Shown here piece by piece: positions 8,923 through 16,909 of a DNA stretch of 64,000 nucleotides. Source of the stretch: Streptomyces atratus (GTDB taxonomy: Bacteria; Actinomycetota; Actinomycetes; Streptomycetales; Streptomycetaceae); NCBI RefSeq assembly GCF_014648655.1, contig NZ_BMRN01000017.1, positions 1 to 64,000 on the forward strand. Direction: 5' to 3'. Position numbers and translations under genes: made by a program. How positions within the stretch are numbered: position 1 is the stretch's first letter; the number at the start of each line of letters is the position of its first letter. Below the pieces are notes generated by a model. The model was given only the letters and a program-made list of their open reading frames with translations. It did not search any database and was not told the DNA's origin.

Positions 8923-11900
8923 TCAGGCCCTCCGCAGCTCCGCGGCCTCGTCGCGGGCCCGGGTCGCGGCCGGGTGGTCGCCGGCCTGGGTGTGCGCGGT
9001 GGCCAGGGTATCGAGGGCAACGGCGAGCCAGGTGTGGGAGCCGATCTGTCGCCAGAGCCTGATCGCGGCTTCGGCGCGTCCGCGGGCGAGCGCCGGGCGG
9101 CCGGACGCGAGTTGCGCCTCCGCGAGGGCGTACAGCGTGGCCGCCTCTCCCCAGAGGTTGCCGAACTCCCGGTACGTCCACAGACTCTGCGCGAGCAGAC
9201 GGCGCCCTTTCCGATGCTCGCCCTGGCGGACCAGGACGTCCCCGAGCCAGCAGGCGGCGTGAGTGGCGGTGAGGCGGTCGCCGAGGTCCGCACTGATCGC
9301 GACCGCCTGCCGGTAGGCGTCGGCAGCGGCCGGGTAGGCGCCGAGCGCGCGGTGGCTCTGGCCCAGACAGCGCAGGGCCTGGGCCTCCCCGGGCCGGTAG
9401 CCCGCGACCCTGCTGGCCCGCAGGCACTCCGTGAATCGCTCCACGGCGGCCTCGACACGGCCTTGCTCGAGGTCGATGACGCCAAGGCCGTTGGTGGCGT
9501 ACACGAGACAGTTGACGTTGCCCGCCTGCCTGGCCAACTCGGCGGCCTTCTCAAAGTGGAGCACGGCCGAGGAGTACTGGCCGAGGAGCCGGTGCACGTA
9601 CGCCAACCCGGCGGTCGCCCCCGCCCGGTAGGTCGGCCCCTGTCCTTCGGCGAGCAGCAGCGCCTGCTCGAAGTGGTTCAGCGCCTCCGGATACCGGTCG
9701 AGGATGGTGGTGAGTTCGCCGAGGCAGCGGTGGAGCTTCGCGGCGCTGTGCCGGTCGCCGCTGCTCAACGCCGCCTTGAGCGCCCGGTTCTGCAGCCGCT
9801 CCCAGTCGTCGAAGTGGCCGCCGACCTGGAACAGGGTCGTGAGGGCGGTGGCCAGCCCGGCGGCGGGTGCGGCTTCCGTCCTGTCCAGCGCCTGCTCCGC
9901 CACGTCGATGAGGAACTGACGCTCGTCGGTGAACCAGGCCAGCGGGTCGGCGAGCAGATGACCGGTGTCCGCCGGGGAGACCCGCCAGGAAACCAGCTCC
10001 GTCTGCGAAATGCCCTGGAAGTCGACGCTGAGGGTGTCCGCGGCGAGGTCGGCGAGGTGGAGGCTGGCCGCGAGCAGGCGGGTGAGTGCGGCCGTGCGGT
10101 CCCGGTGTCGGACGGCACGATCCGCGCGCTCCCGACCGAACAGCCTTACCAAGTCGTGCAGTTGATAGCGGATTCCAGTGGCGCCGACCGATCCGGCCTG
10201 CACCAGGTGCACCTCGACCAGATCATCGAGAACGGCCTCCGCCTCGGACAGGTCCACGTCCAGCAGCGCGGCCAGCGCCCAGGCGGCGAAGTCGGGGCCG
10301 GGCAGCAGGGCGAGCATCCGCAGCGCGTGCTGGGTCGGCGCGGCCATCTGCTGGTAGGTGAGTTCGAGGCTGGCCCGTACGGCGATGTGGCCGACGGCCA
10401 GCTCGTCGAGCTTGCGCTCCTCGTCGGCGAGGGCGCGGGCCACGTTGGCCAGGGGCCAGTACGGTCGTGCGGCCAGTCGCGCGCCGGCCACCCACACCGC
10501 GAGCGGAAGGCCACCGCAGGTCTCCACGATGGAGCGGGCCGAGTCGGGCTCCGCGTCGGTCCGGTCCGGGCCCAGCATCTCGCGCAGCAGGGCGAGCCCG
10601 GTCGGGGAGTCCAGCACGTCCAGGGGGAGCCGACGGCAGCCCAGCTCCGCCATCGTCGTGCGGCTGGTGACGACGGCGGCGCACCGCACGCCGCTCGGCA
10701 GCAGGTCGCGCACCTGCTGGGACCCGGCCGCGTTGTCCAGGACGACGAGCACCTGCCGTTGGGCCAGCAGGGAGCGGTAGAGATGGATGCGTTCGGTCAG
10801 TTCCGCGGGCACCGTCCCGCCGCGGACGCCGAGCGCGCGGAGGAAGGTGCCCAGGACCGTGAACGGATCGGCCGGCTCGTCGCCGAAGCCGCGCAGGTCC
10901 GCATGCAGCTGACCGTCCGGGAAGCGGGAGGCGAGCCGGTGGCCCGTGCGTACGGCGAAGGCCGTCTTGCCGACCCCGGCGGGGCCGGTGACCAGCAAGG
11001 TGAGCGGCCCCGGGCCGTCCCCGTCGAGGAGCCGGCAGGCCTCGTCCACCTCGGCGTCGCGGCCGACGAACAGGGAGAGGTCCGCCGGCAGGAGCCGGGG
11101 GACGAGCTGTCGACCCGTCACGGGGTTCACGGCAGCGCCGCTGTCGTCTTCCGCTTCCTCGTCGGCGGACGGCGCGTCGACGAGGGCGGCGGCCGGATCG
11201 GGATCGCCGGACAGATCCGGATCCCCGGCCAGGATCCGCCCGTACAGCCGCCGCAACGCCGCGCCGGGGTCGACCCCCAGCTCGTCGGCGAGTCGCCGCC
11301 GGGCGCGCTCGTACTCCTCCAACGCCTCAGCCTGCCGCCCGCACCGGCACAGGGCGAGGACCAGTTGCCCGATCACCCGCTCGTCGAGCGGATGTGCCTC
11401 GGCCCGGGCCACCAGTTCGCTCACCATCCGATCATGCTGTGCCCGGCGTAATCGGACGTCGACCAGCTCCAGTTGGGCGGCCAACCGCTCGCCGTCGAGG
11501 AGCTGGCGCTGCGCGTTGAACCACGGGGTGTCCACTCCGGCGAAAGCGCTGCCCCGCCACAGCCCCAGCGCCTCCCGCCACAGCGCCTCCGCCTGCTCGT
11601 CCCCAGCCGCCCGTCGGGCCCGGTCCGACAGGTCCCGGAAGCGGTGCGCGTCCACCAGCGAGGGATCGGCCGTGAGCCGGTAGCCACCGCCCCGCTCGCG
11701 TGCGATGGTCGTGCCGTCACCGGCCAGTACGGTGCGCAGCCGGGAGATGTAGCCGTACAGTCTCCGGCGGCCGTGCGACGGTTCGACGTCCCCCCACACC
11801 CGGTCCACCAGCGCATCGAGCGACACGGCGCGGTCCGCGTCGACGAGCAGCGCCGCCAGCACGCGCTGTTGCATCGCGTGCCCGACATCGACCGGGACCC

Positions 11901-11952
11901 CGTCGCGCCGAACCTCGATGCTCCCCAGGATCTCGAAGCGCGTGTCCATCAC
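8923..11952 (-). CDS. SARP-type regulator with BTAD, NB-ARC and TPR domains (AfsR-like)
   Basis: A 1009-residue protein with GAGGGGGT just before GTG 11952/ATG 11949. Domains in order: an OmpR-type winged helix (residues ~1-95, FEILGSIEVRRDG ... VDRVWG), a BTAD bacterial activation domain (~100-250), an NB-ARC ATPase with P-loop GPAGVGKT (Lys329) and VLVVLDNA Walker B, then a TPR array to the C-terminus. This is the AfsR/SARP architecture; such proteins activate secondary-metabolite operons by binding direct heptameric repeats. It lies 2.5 kb from the NRPS cluster edge and is the only large pathway-type activator in the window, so it is a candidate regulator of the cluster, though that link is inference. 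Confidence 0.9.
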   Translation of the reverse strand: MMDTRFEILGSIEVRRDGVPVDVGHAMQQRVLAALLVDADRAVSLDALVDRVWGDVEPSHGRRRLYGYISRLRTVLAGDGTTIARERGGGYRLTADPSLVDAHRFRDLSDRARRAAGDEQAEALWREALGLWRGSAFAGVDTPWFNAQRQLLDGERLAAQLELVDVRLRRAQHDRMVSELVARAEAHPLDERVIGQLVLALCRCGRQAEALEEYERARRRLADELGVDPGAALRRLYGRILAGDPDLSGDPDPAAALVDAPSADEEAEDDSGAAVNPVTGRQLVPRLLPADLSLFVGRDAEVDEACRLLDGDGPGPLTLLVTGPAGVGKTAFAVRTGHRLASRFPDGQLHADLRGFGDEPADPFTVLGTFLRALGVRGGTVPAELTERIHLYRSLLAQRQVLVVLDNAAGSQQVRDLLPSGVRCAAVVTSRTTMAELGCRRLPLDVLDSPTGLALLREMLGPDRTDAEPDSARSIVETCGGLPLAVWVAGARLAARPYWPLANVARALADEERKLDELAVGHIAVRASLELTYQQMAAPTQHALRMLALLPGPDFAAWALAALLDVDLSEAEAVLDDLVEVHLVQAGSVGATGIRYQLHDLVRLFGRERADRAVRHRDRTAALTRLLAASLHLADLAADTLSVDFQGISQTELVSWRVSPADTGHLLADPLAWFTDERQFLIDVAEQALDRTEAAPAAGLATALTTLFQVGGHFDDWERLQNRALKAALSSGDRHSAAKLHRCLGELTTILDRYPEALNHFEQALLLAEGQGPTYRAGATAGLAYVHRLLGQYSSAVLHFEKAAELARQAGNVNCLVYATNGLGVIDLEQGRVEAAVERFTECLRASRVAGYRPGEAQALRCLGQSHRALGAYPAAADAYRQAVAISADLGDRLTATHAACWLGDVLVRQGEHRKGRRLLAQSLWTYREFGNLWGEAATLYALAEAQLASGRPALARGRAEAAIRLWRQIGSHTWLAVALDTLATAHTQAGDHPAATRARDEAAELRRA

Positions 11953-12112
11953 ACCCCCTCGTCATGCCCGCACCCGCACGTACGCCACACCCTGAGCGCC
12001 ACCAACCAGTGATTCAAGGCGCATTCAAGCTTTTCCGAAGGCTTCCCGATGCCCGTCCCGGCACGGTGAATGCGCCGGCACAGAGGTGGCCCATTCACCG
12101 AGGGAGAAAAGC

Positions 12113-12465
12113 ATGGCAAGACGCATCGTCCAGGCGCTTCCGGTCTCCGCATCGGCCGTCGGAGCGCTGATCACCGCCCCCGCCCAGTCCAACGCGGCGG
12201 CCTCCGCCTGTCCGTCTCCGCCCACGTGGACGGGGTCTGCGGATACCAGGGAACCGTGAAGAGCGGCACGCCGCTGCGGACCGGACCCTCGAGCACCTGC
12301 AGCGGCCGCTACATCAGTGGGGCCGTGGCGGTGAGCTGCTGGTACGCGAACAGCGCCGGCAACATCTGGTACGCCACCCCGCACTACGGGACGCTCCAGG
12401 ATGGCTGGACCTATGGCGGCAACTTCACCGAACTGAGCATGACCCTCGACGACGAGAACTACTGA
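12113..12465 (+). pseudogene. Frameshifted small secreted protein
   Basis: A GGGAGAAAAGC ribosome binding site precedes ATG 12113, which opens a signal peptide (MARRIVQALPVSASAVGALI, then APAQSNAAAS). That frame stops after ~48 codons. The expected mature domain is in the next frame: LSVSAHVDGVCGYQGTVKSG onward, with the motif VSCWYANSAGN, ending at TGA 12463-12465. The two frames overlap around 12200-12225, which places a single-base shift there. The halves together would make one ~115-residue exported Cys-containing protein. It is either a real frameshift mutation or a base error. Confidence 0.7.
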
Positions 12466-12482
12466 GACGGTTGGTGATTCGC

Positions 12483-12842
12483 ATGATGCGCAACGTTTCC
12501 CGGTTCGCGGTGGCCGCCGTCGGCGCGGCCGCGACGGTCCTCTGGTTCGCCACGTCGGCGCAGGCCGATGCGGTGGTGGACAACGGATACGCCAGGGGCG
12601 GATTCATCGGCTACGGCGACAAGATCTGGGTCGAGCACTACGAGGGCCGCACCAGTTCCGTCGAGTGGTACACGGACTACGGGCGCTCGGGCTCGTGCAG
12701 CGTGACCGTCCCGGATGTCAGCAAGACCTGCAACTACGACATGCGTGAGGACGGCACCATCACCCTCTGGATCTGCACGACGGGCCCGGGGATCGGTTCG
12801 GACGAGTGCAGCATCGCTGTGACCGACCGGATCAACAGCTGA
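12483..12842 (+). CDS. Small secreted protein, unknown function
   Basis: A 119-residue protein starting at ATG 12483 (MMRNVSRF), 17 bases after the frameshifted gene. A signal peptide is clear: Arg near the start, a hydrophobic stretch (AVAAVGAAATVLWFA) and AQA as the likely cleavage site near residue 29. The mature part is acidic and aromatic and has four cysteines (SCSV, TCNY, WICTT, DECSI), suggesting two disulfides. It is followed by a strong hairpin terminator. I recognise no family. Confidence 0.75.
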   Translation: MMRNVSRFAVAAVGAAATVLWFATSAQADAVVDNGYARGGFIGYGDKIWVEHYEGRTSSVEWYTDYGRSGSCSVTVPDVSKTCNYDMREDGTITLWICTTGPGIGSDECSIAVTDRINS

Positions 12843-12868
12843 GCCCAGCGGTCGGACGCCGGCGAGGG

Positions 12869-12896
12869 GCCCCGGTGTCACGGGGGGCACCGGGGC
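12869..12896 (+). terminator. Hairpin terminator after the secreted protein gene
   Basis: GCCCCGGTG (12869-12877) and CACCGGGGC (12888-12896) are perfect 9-bp complements around a 10-base loop, 27 bases after the stop at 12842. There is no T-run, which is usual for actinomycete terminators. Confidence 0.65.
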
Positions 12897-12902
12897 TGCC
12901 CA

Positions 12903-12998
12903 ATGCGGGGTGCGATCGAAGACGACCCATGTCTGTGGCTGGAAGACGTCTCGGGTCAGGCCGCGCTCGCCCGGGTGGCCGAGCGGAATGCCGAGACA
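12903..12998 (+). pseudogene. Prolyl-oligopeptidase (S9) N-terminal fragment
   Basis: The frame from ATG 12903 reads an acidic DDP block, then LWLEDVSGQAALARVAERNA. This is the conserved opening of S9 prolyl oligopeptidases (DPYLWLEDVxGEKALxWVxxRN). After ~30 residues the similarity ends and no propeller or alpha/beta-hydrolase part follows. It is a leftover piece of a deleted gene. Confidence 0.5.
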
Positions 12999-13061
12999 GC
13001 GCAAGCCCCGCCCGGTTGGGCCGCTATGGACCTGCGCGCCCGAAACAGCGAGGCCGGCAGG

Positions 13062-13107
13062 GTCGGGGACTGGCGCGGTGGCTGTCGCTCCGTTTCCAGT
13101 CCCCGAC
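13062..13107. repeat. 12-bp perfect inverted repeat
   Basis: GTCGGGGACTGG (13062-13073) and CCAGTCCCCGAC (13096-13107) are exact complements separated by 22 bases. No gene lies inside. It could be a terminator or the trace of a small mobile element in this remnant-rich region. Confidence 0.5.
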
Positions 13108-13273
13108 GCTATCAGGGCGCTTCTTCTGCATCACCTCGCCGACCAGATGAAGATGCCCACTTACGAGAAGACGTTACGTTTGAGGCCGTTCGGCGGTGCG
13201 CCGCACACGAAAGACCCGATGTGTCCCGCCGCCGTGACACTGTCGCGGGACGCACCGGAGCTGTGCGAGGAGG

Positions 13274-13780
13274 TCAGGCGCCGCGCTCGACCGGACCGAT
13301 GAGGGTACCTGTGGCCACCTTGAGCTTGCCCTGGGCGAAGGACGTGCCGGGGATCTCCCCGTCCGGAGCCTGGAGCGTGAACGACGCCTCCCCCGCGGAG
13401 GTGCTGCGGCCGCTGCTGGGGACCTGGATATCGAAGTGCACCGGGTGACCCGGACCGAAGGTCACCACGGTTGCCTGGTTGCCGTAGTGGCCGGCGGCGA
13501 CCCCGATATCCGAACCGCGGTCCGAGAAGCGCACGTTGGTGGGCGAACCGGCCAGCTTGCACGGGTCGTACCCGCGCGGCGCGATCAGCGTCACGCGGTA
13601 GTGGTGGTGCCCTGCGCTGGCGGGCGCCTCGGTGATCTTCGCGGTGTGGTTGGCCGGCCGGCAGGCCGAAGGGGCGACGCTGCCGGCCGTTGCGGGCGAA
13701 GCCTGCGCGACTCCCGCACCAGCAGCACCCGTCAGCACAGTGGCGGCGACGGTGACGGCGAACTTCCAGTTCATACGCAT
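13274..13780 (-). CDS. Secreted DUF4232-like protein
   Basis: A 168-residue protein. The start is set at ATG 13780 because AAGGAG lies 8 bases upstream; GTG 13789 and ATG 13774 are the alternatives. A signal peptide (NWKFAVTVAATVLTGAAGAG, then AQA) is followed by a mature region with the DUF4232 pattern: an N-terminal Cys (APSACRP), YRVTLIAPRGYDPCKL with the second Cys, then a beta-rich segment. The two cysteines probably form a disulfide. DUF4232 proteins are exported and of unknown role. Upstream lies the second copy of the ~130-bp repeat, which may carry its promoter. Confidence 0.75.
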   Translation of the reverse strand: MRMNWKFAVTVAATVLTGAAGAGVAQASPATAGSVAPSACRPANHTAKITEAPASAGHHHYRVTLIAPRGYDPCKLAGSPTNVRFSDRGSDIGVAAGHYGNQATVVTFGPGHPVHFDIQVPSSGRSTSAGEASFTLQAPDGEIPGTSFAQGKLKVATGTLIGPVERGA

Positions 13781-13803
13781 CCTGAACACTCCTTGCCTTG
13801 CTC

Positions 13804-13940
13804 AATGGTCCTGCGGGTGCTCTCCATCAGAACCATGGTCAACACAATTCCTGCCCCTCAACCCTCGCGGAGAATGTCTCAGGATTGACACGGCCGTGCG
13901 GCCAGGTGCGTGCAACCCATACATACTGTTGAAGTTCGAC
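13804..13940. repeat. Dispersed ~130-bp repeat, copy 2
   Basis: This is the partner of 2180-2311 in the same orientation, ~11.6 kb apart. It fills the space between the DUF4232-like gene (starting at 13780 and reading away) and a LacI-type remnant. The high identity over a non-coding segment suggests a fairly recent duplication or a conserved function. Confidence 0.75.
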
Positions 13941-14035
13941 TGCGATGGCGAGTTCAACTCGTACTCGCACGTCTTCCCTCACGCGGTCGCGGTGGTTGAA
14001 GACGTTGGACACCGTGCCCGCCGAGGCAGCCCTGC
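13915..14035 (-). pseudogene. LacI-family DNA-binding domain remnant
   Basis: On the minus strand the DNA encodes a block reading SAGTVSNVFNH followed by RDRVREDVRVRVELAI. This matches the second helix and hinge approach of LacI/GalR regulators (SxGTVSxVLNxxxxVxxxTRxRVxxAI). There is no start and no effector-binding domain. It borders the repeat at 13804-13940 and a transposase remnant, so it is another broken gene. Confidence 0.45.
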
Positions 14036-14039
14036 GCGG

Positions 14040-14372
14040 CCAGGCGGCCTCTCCCTGGTCGGCGTGGACTCCCACCACGACCCTCCCCGCGCCAACCTCG
14101 CTCATCTGCGCCGCCGCCGCATCGAGGCGGTCATCCCGGAAAAGGAGGACCAGGCAGCGAACCGCAAGAAGACGGGCCGCCGCAGCGGACGGCCCGTCTC
14201 CCACGACGCCGAGCTCCACCGCGATCGCAACACTGTGGAGCGCCGCATCAACAAGATCAAGGCGTGGCGCGGGCCGGCCACTCGCTACGACAAGACCCTC
14301 GAGAGCTACCTCGCCGGACTCCACCCGCGCGACGCGATCATCTCGCTGCGCAGCCTCCGGCCTCCCACCTGA
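14040..14372 (+). pseudogene. IS5-family transposase remnant, C-terminal part
   Basis: The frame ending at TGA 14370-14372 encodes LRRRRIEAVIPEKEDQ, a basic stretch, then RDRNTVERRINKIKAWRG and ATRYDKT. This is the C-terminal part of IS5/IS4-type transposases, including the catalytic-Glu region (NTVERxINxxK). The N-terminal part and the first catalytic Asp are absent. It sits immediately outside the NRPS cluster edge. Confidence 0.65.
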
Positions 14373-14421
14373 TCAAGACCGGCAACAGGCCCTAACGACC
14401 TTTCGAACAGGATGAGTCACC

Positions 14422-14456
14422 CGTTTCTGCCCAGTAACAGCCACTGGGCAGAAACG
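14422..14456 (-). terminator. Strong hairpin terminator at the cluster edge
   Basis: CGTTTCTGCCCAGT (14422-14435) and ACTGGGCAGAAACG (14443-14456) are perfect 14-bp complements around a 7-base loop, 15 bases past the end of the aminotransferase gene on its downstream side. It should end the minus-strand transcript of 14471-21869 and marks the left boundary of the biosynthetic region. Confidence 0.8.
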
Positions 14457-14470
14457 AGCAGCGGCACGCC

Positions 14471-15592
14471 TCACAGGAGCCGGTGCATCCAGCCGTACCG
14501 GTCCTCGACCGCCCCCTCGTGCAGTGCGGTGAGCCGCTCTCGGATGCGCTGTGCAACCGGGCCGGACTCGTTCCCGTTGACGAGGAACTCCCCGGCGGCG
14601 TGCTTGACCGTCCCGACAGGAGTGATCAGTGCCGCGGTACCGCAGGCGAACACCTCGGTGAGTTCGCCGGATGTCGCCGTCTTCTGCCACTCGTCGATGG
14701 AGATGCGCCGCTCATCCACGCCGTAACCGAGGTCACGGGCCAGTGTCAGGATGGAGTCGCGGGTGACTCCGGGCAGCAGCGAACCGCTCAACTGGGGAGT
14801 CACAAGCCGCGCATGGGGGCCTGAGCCGAAGACGAAGAAGAGATTCATCGCCCCCATCTCCTCCACCCAGCGACGCTCCACCGCGTCGAGCCAGACGACT
14901 TGGTCGCATCCGTGCTCCGCCGCCAGCTGCTGCGGGGCCAGCGTCCCGGCGTAGTTGGCCGCGCACTTCACCGCACCCGTCCCGCTGGGCGCCGCTCTGA
15001 CGTAGTCCTCGGACAGCCAAACGCTCACCGGTTTGGCGCCACCGGCGAAGTAGGAGCCGGCGGGCATGGCCACGAGCACGTACAGGTACTCCGTCGCCGC
15101 GGCAACCGTCAGCTCCGTGGAGGTGGCGATCATGAGCGGCCGCAGGTACAGCGACCGTCCTGCGCCCTCGGGCACCCATCGTTCGTCCTGGGCCACCAGC
15201 TCCCGCAGTGAGTCCAGGAACAGCTCCTCGGGCAGTTCCGGCATCGCCAGACGCCGTGCCGACCCACGGAAGCGGCGCGCGTTGACGTCCGGGCGGAAGG
15301 ATGCCACGGAGCCATCGGGCTGCCGGTATGCCTTGAGGCCCTCGAAGACGGACTGACCGTAGTGCAGGACGGACGCGGTGGGGGCGAGCGCCAGCGGCTC
15401 GTACGGGCGAACGACTGCGCTGTGCCAGCCGCGGTCCCGCGTGTGCTCGATGGTCACCATATGGTCGGTGACATACTTGCCGAAGCCCGGGTTGTCGAGC
15501 ACCTCCGCGACGCGCTGGGGGCTTGTCGGATTCGGGTTCCCTGTCCGGTCAAAGGGCAACGTCGTGAGCATGGGGGAAACCTCCACGGTCAT
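14471..15592 (-). CDS. ilvE: Branched-chain amino acid aminotransferase (class IV PLP)
   Basis: A 373-residue protein, the normal size for BCAT/IlvE. The PLP lysine is Lys209 in GAVKCAANYAG. Other class IV marks are GQSVFEGLKAYR near residue 80 and the phosphate-binding GTAALITPVG near the C-terminus. It swaps amino groups between Leu/Ile/Val-type 2-oxo acids and glutamate. Its start overlaps the end of the P450 gene by 4 bases (15589-15592), so the two are translationally coupled. It is likely a cluster-dedicated copy supplying a branched-chain or related non-proteinogenic residue; the Val-like code of the neighbouring loading protein agrees with that. Confidence 0.9.
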   Translation of the reverse strand: MTVEVSPMLTTLPFDRTGNPNPTSPQRVAEVLDNPGFGKYVTDHMVTIEHTRDRGWHSAVVRPYEPLALAPTASVLHYGQSVFEGLKAYRQPDGSVASFRPDVNARRFRGSARRLAMPELPEELFLDSLRELVAQDERWVPEGAGRSLYLRPLMIATSTELTVAAATEYLYVLVAMPAGSYFAGGAKPVSVWLSEDYVRAAPSGTGAVKCAANYAGTLAPQQLAAEHGCDQVVWLDAVERRWVEEMGAMNLFFVFGSGPHARLVTPQLSGSLLPGVTRDSILTLARDLGYGVDERRISIDEWQKTATSGELTEVFACGTAALITPVGTVKHAAGEFLVNGNESGPVAQRIRERLTALHEGAVEDRYGWMHRLL

Positions 15593-16848
15593 ACTCGTGC
15601 TCGCCCCTCGGTGCGTCTGGTGGCGACGAGCGGCAGATGCTTCATGCCGGCGATGAAGTTCGAGTGCAGGTGCTGCGGCTCGCCCGTCGGCTCGAAACCG
15701 GAGAACTGATCGAGGAGTTCCTGGAACAGCTCGTGAAGCGCGATCCTGGCGACCGCGTGGCCGACGCAGTAGTGCGGTCCGACGCCGAACGCCAGGTGAT
15801 TGCGGGGATCACGCCGGATATCGAACTCGTAGGGATCGGGAAACACACTGCTGTCACGGTTCGCCGAGCCGATCCAGGCAGCCACGGGCTCACCCTGGCG
15901 GATGGTCACACCGCTCAGTTCGACGTCTGTCTTGGCGTAGCGAAGGAAGTGGCTGGCTGGAGAAGACCACCGCAGCGCCTCGTTGATGCCGCTCTCGAAG
16001 AGCTCGGGGTGAGCCGCCCAGTCGGCGTACTTGTCGTCCTTCGCCAGCTCCCCCATGGCCGCATTCGGAACGTGCGGTGTCGTGACATTCGCACCGAGGA
16101 GCAGGCTGTAGCAATTGGAGACGATCTCACTCGGACGCAGCTTGCGGCCGTCGTCCATCTCCATGGTGCGCAGGACGTCGATCAGATCGCCGTTCCCCTC
16201 ACCCTTGCGTCGGCTCATTGACTGCTCGAAGGCGGCGAAGAGTTCACGATGTGCACGCTGGAGGGTCGCCTCACCGCCCTCCGGCATGATGAATTCCGGG
16301 TCGTCCGGGGCGATTGCCTGGCTCGTCAGATAGGTCAGCTGCGGCCAGTCGTCACGGTCGAGGCCCATCAGAGTTCCGGTGACTGCCATCGGCAGCGCCC
16401 CGACGACCTCGGCGAAGTCGAAAGCCTCGCCGTCCGGCACGCCGTCGAGCAGGCGCTTCACCTCATCGTGGATCTGCGGGCGGTGCCTCTCCAGAACCTT
16501 GCTGTTGAGCGCACGCTGCACCGGGGAGCGCATCTTCGTGTGCCGAGGCGGGTCCGTCGCCGGGAGCTGTTTGCGACTTGCGGGATCCTTCTTGCCGAGA
16601 AGGTTCAGCAGGGTCCCATGCTCGGAAGTGAAGACGCGATGGTCCTTCAGCACCCTCGCCACGTCGTCGTACGTGGTTGCCGACCAGTAGCCGAGACGCT
16701 CGTCGACCTGCTGCCAGTGCACCGGCTCCCGTTCGCGCATGGCGTGCCAGATGGCGTGCGGATCGCCCTCGCCGTGCACGGCGGGGTCGACGAGGTCGAC
16801 CTTCTCCAGGTCGACGGGCTCCTGTTCGGCCGGCCGCGTCAGTTTCAT
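15589..16848 (-). CDS. Cytochrome P450, candidate hydroxylase of a carrier-bound amino acid
   Basis: A 419-residue P450. The heme-binding loop is FGVGPHYCVGHAVAR with Cys361 as ligand, and the ExxR motif is in NEALRWS. The I-helix reads LLLGANVTTPH, so the usual acidic residue of the (A/G)Gx(D/E)T motif is replaced by Val while the Thr is kept. It lies between the MbtH-A-PCP gene (62 bp upstream) and the aminotransferase (4-bp overlap). The pairing of P450 with a stand-alone A-PCP protein is that of NikQ/NikP1 and NovI/NovH, where the P450 beta-hydroxylates the aminoacyl-PCP; that role is inferred here from context. Confidence 0.8.
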   Translation of the reverse strand: MKLTRPAEQEPVDLEKVDLVDPAVHGEGDPHAIWHAMREREPVHWQQVDERLGYWSATTYDDVARVLKDHRVFTSEHGTLLNLLGKKDPASRKQLPATDPPRHTKMRSPVQRALNSKVLERHRPQIHDEVKRLLDGVPDGEAFDFAEVVGALPMAVTGTLMGLDRDDWPQLTYLTSQAIAPDDPEFIMPEGGEATLQRAHRELFAAFEQSMSRRKGEGNGDLIDVLRTMEMDDGRKLRPSEIVSNCYSLLLGANVTTPHVPNAAMGELAKDDKYADWAAHPELFESGINEALRWSSPASHFLRYAKTDVELSGVTIRQGEPVAAWIGSANRDSSVFPDPYEFDIRRDPRNHLAFGVGPHYCVGHAVARIALHELFQELLDQFSGFEPTGEPQHLHSNFIAGMKHLPLVATRRTEGRARV

Positions 16849-16909
16849 CGGTCATCCCTTTCTGAATCGGGTTCGCGGTGCCATGGCATACGGGAGGCGG
16901 GGACGGCGC

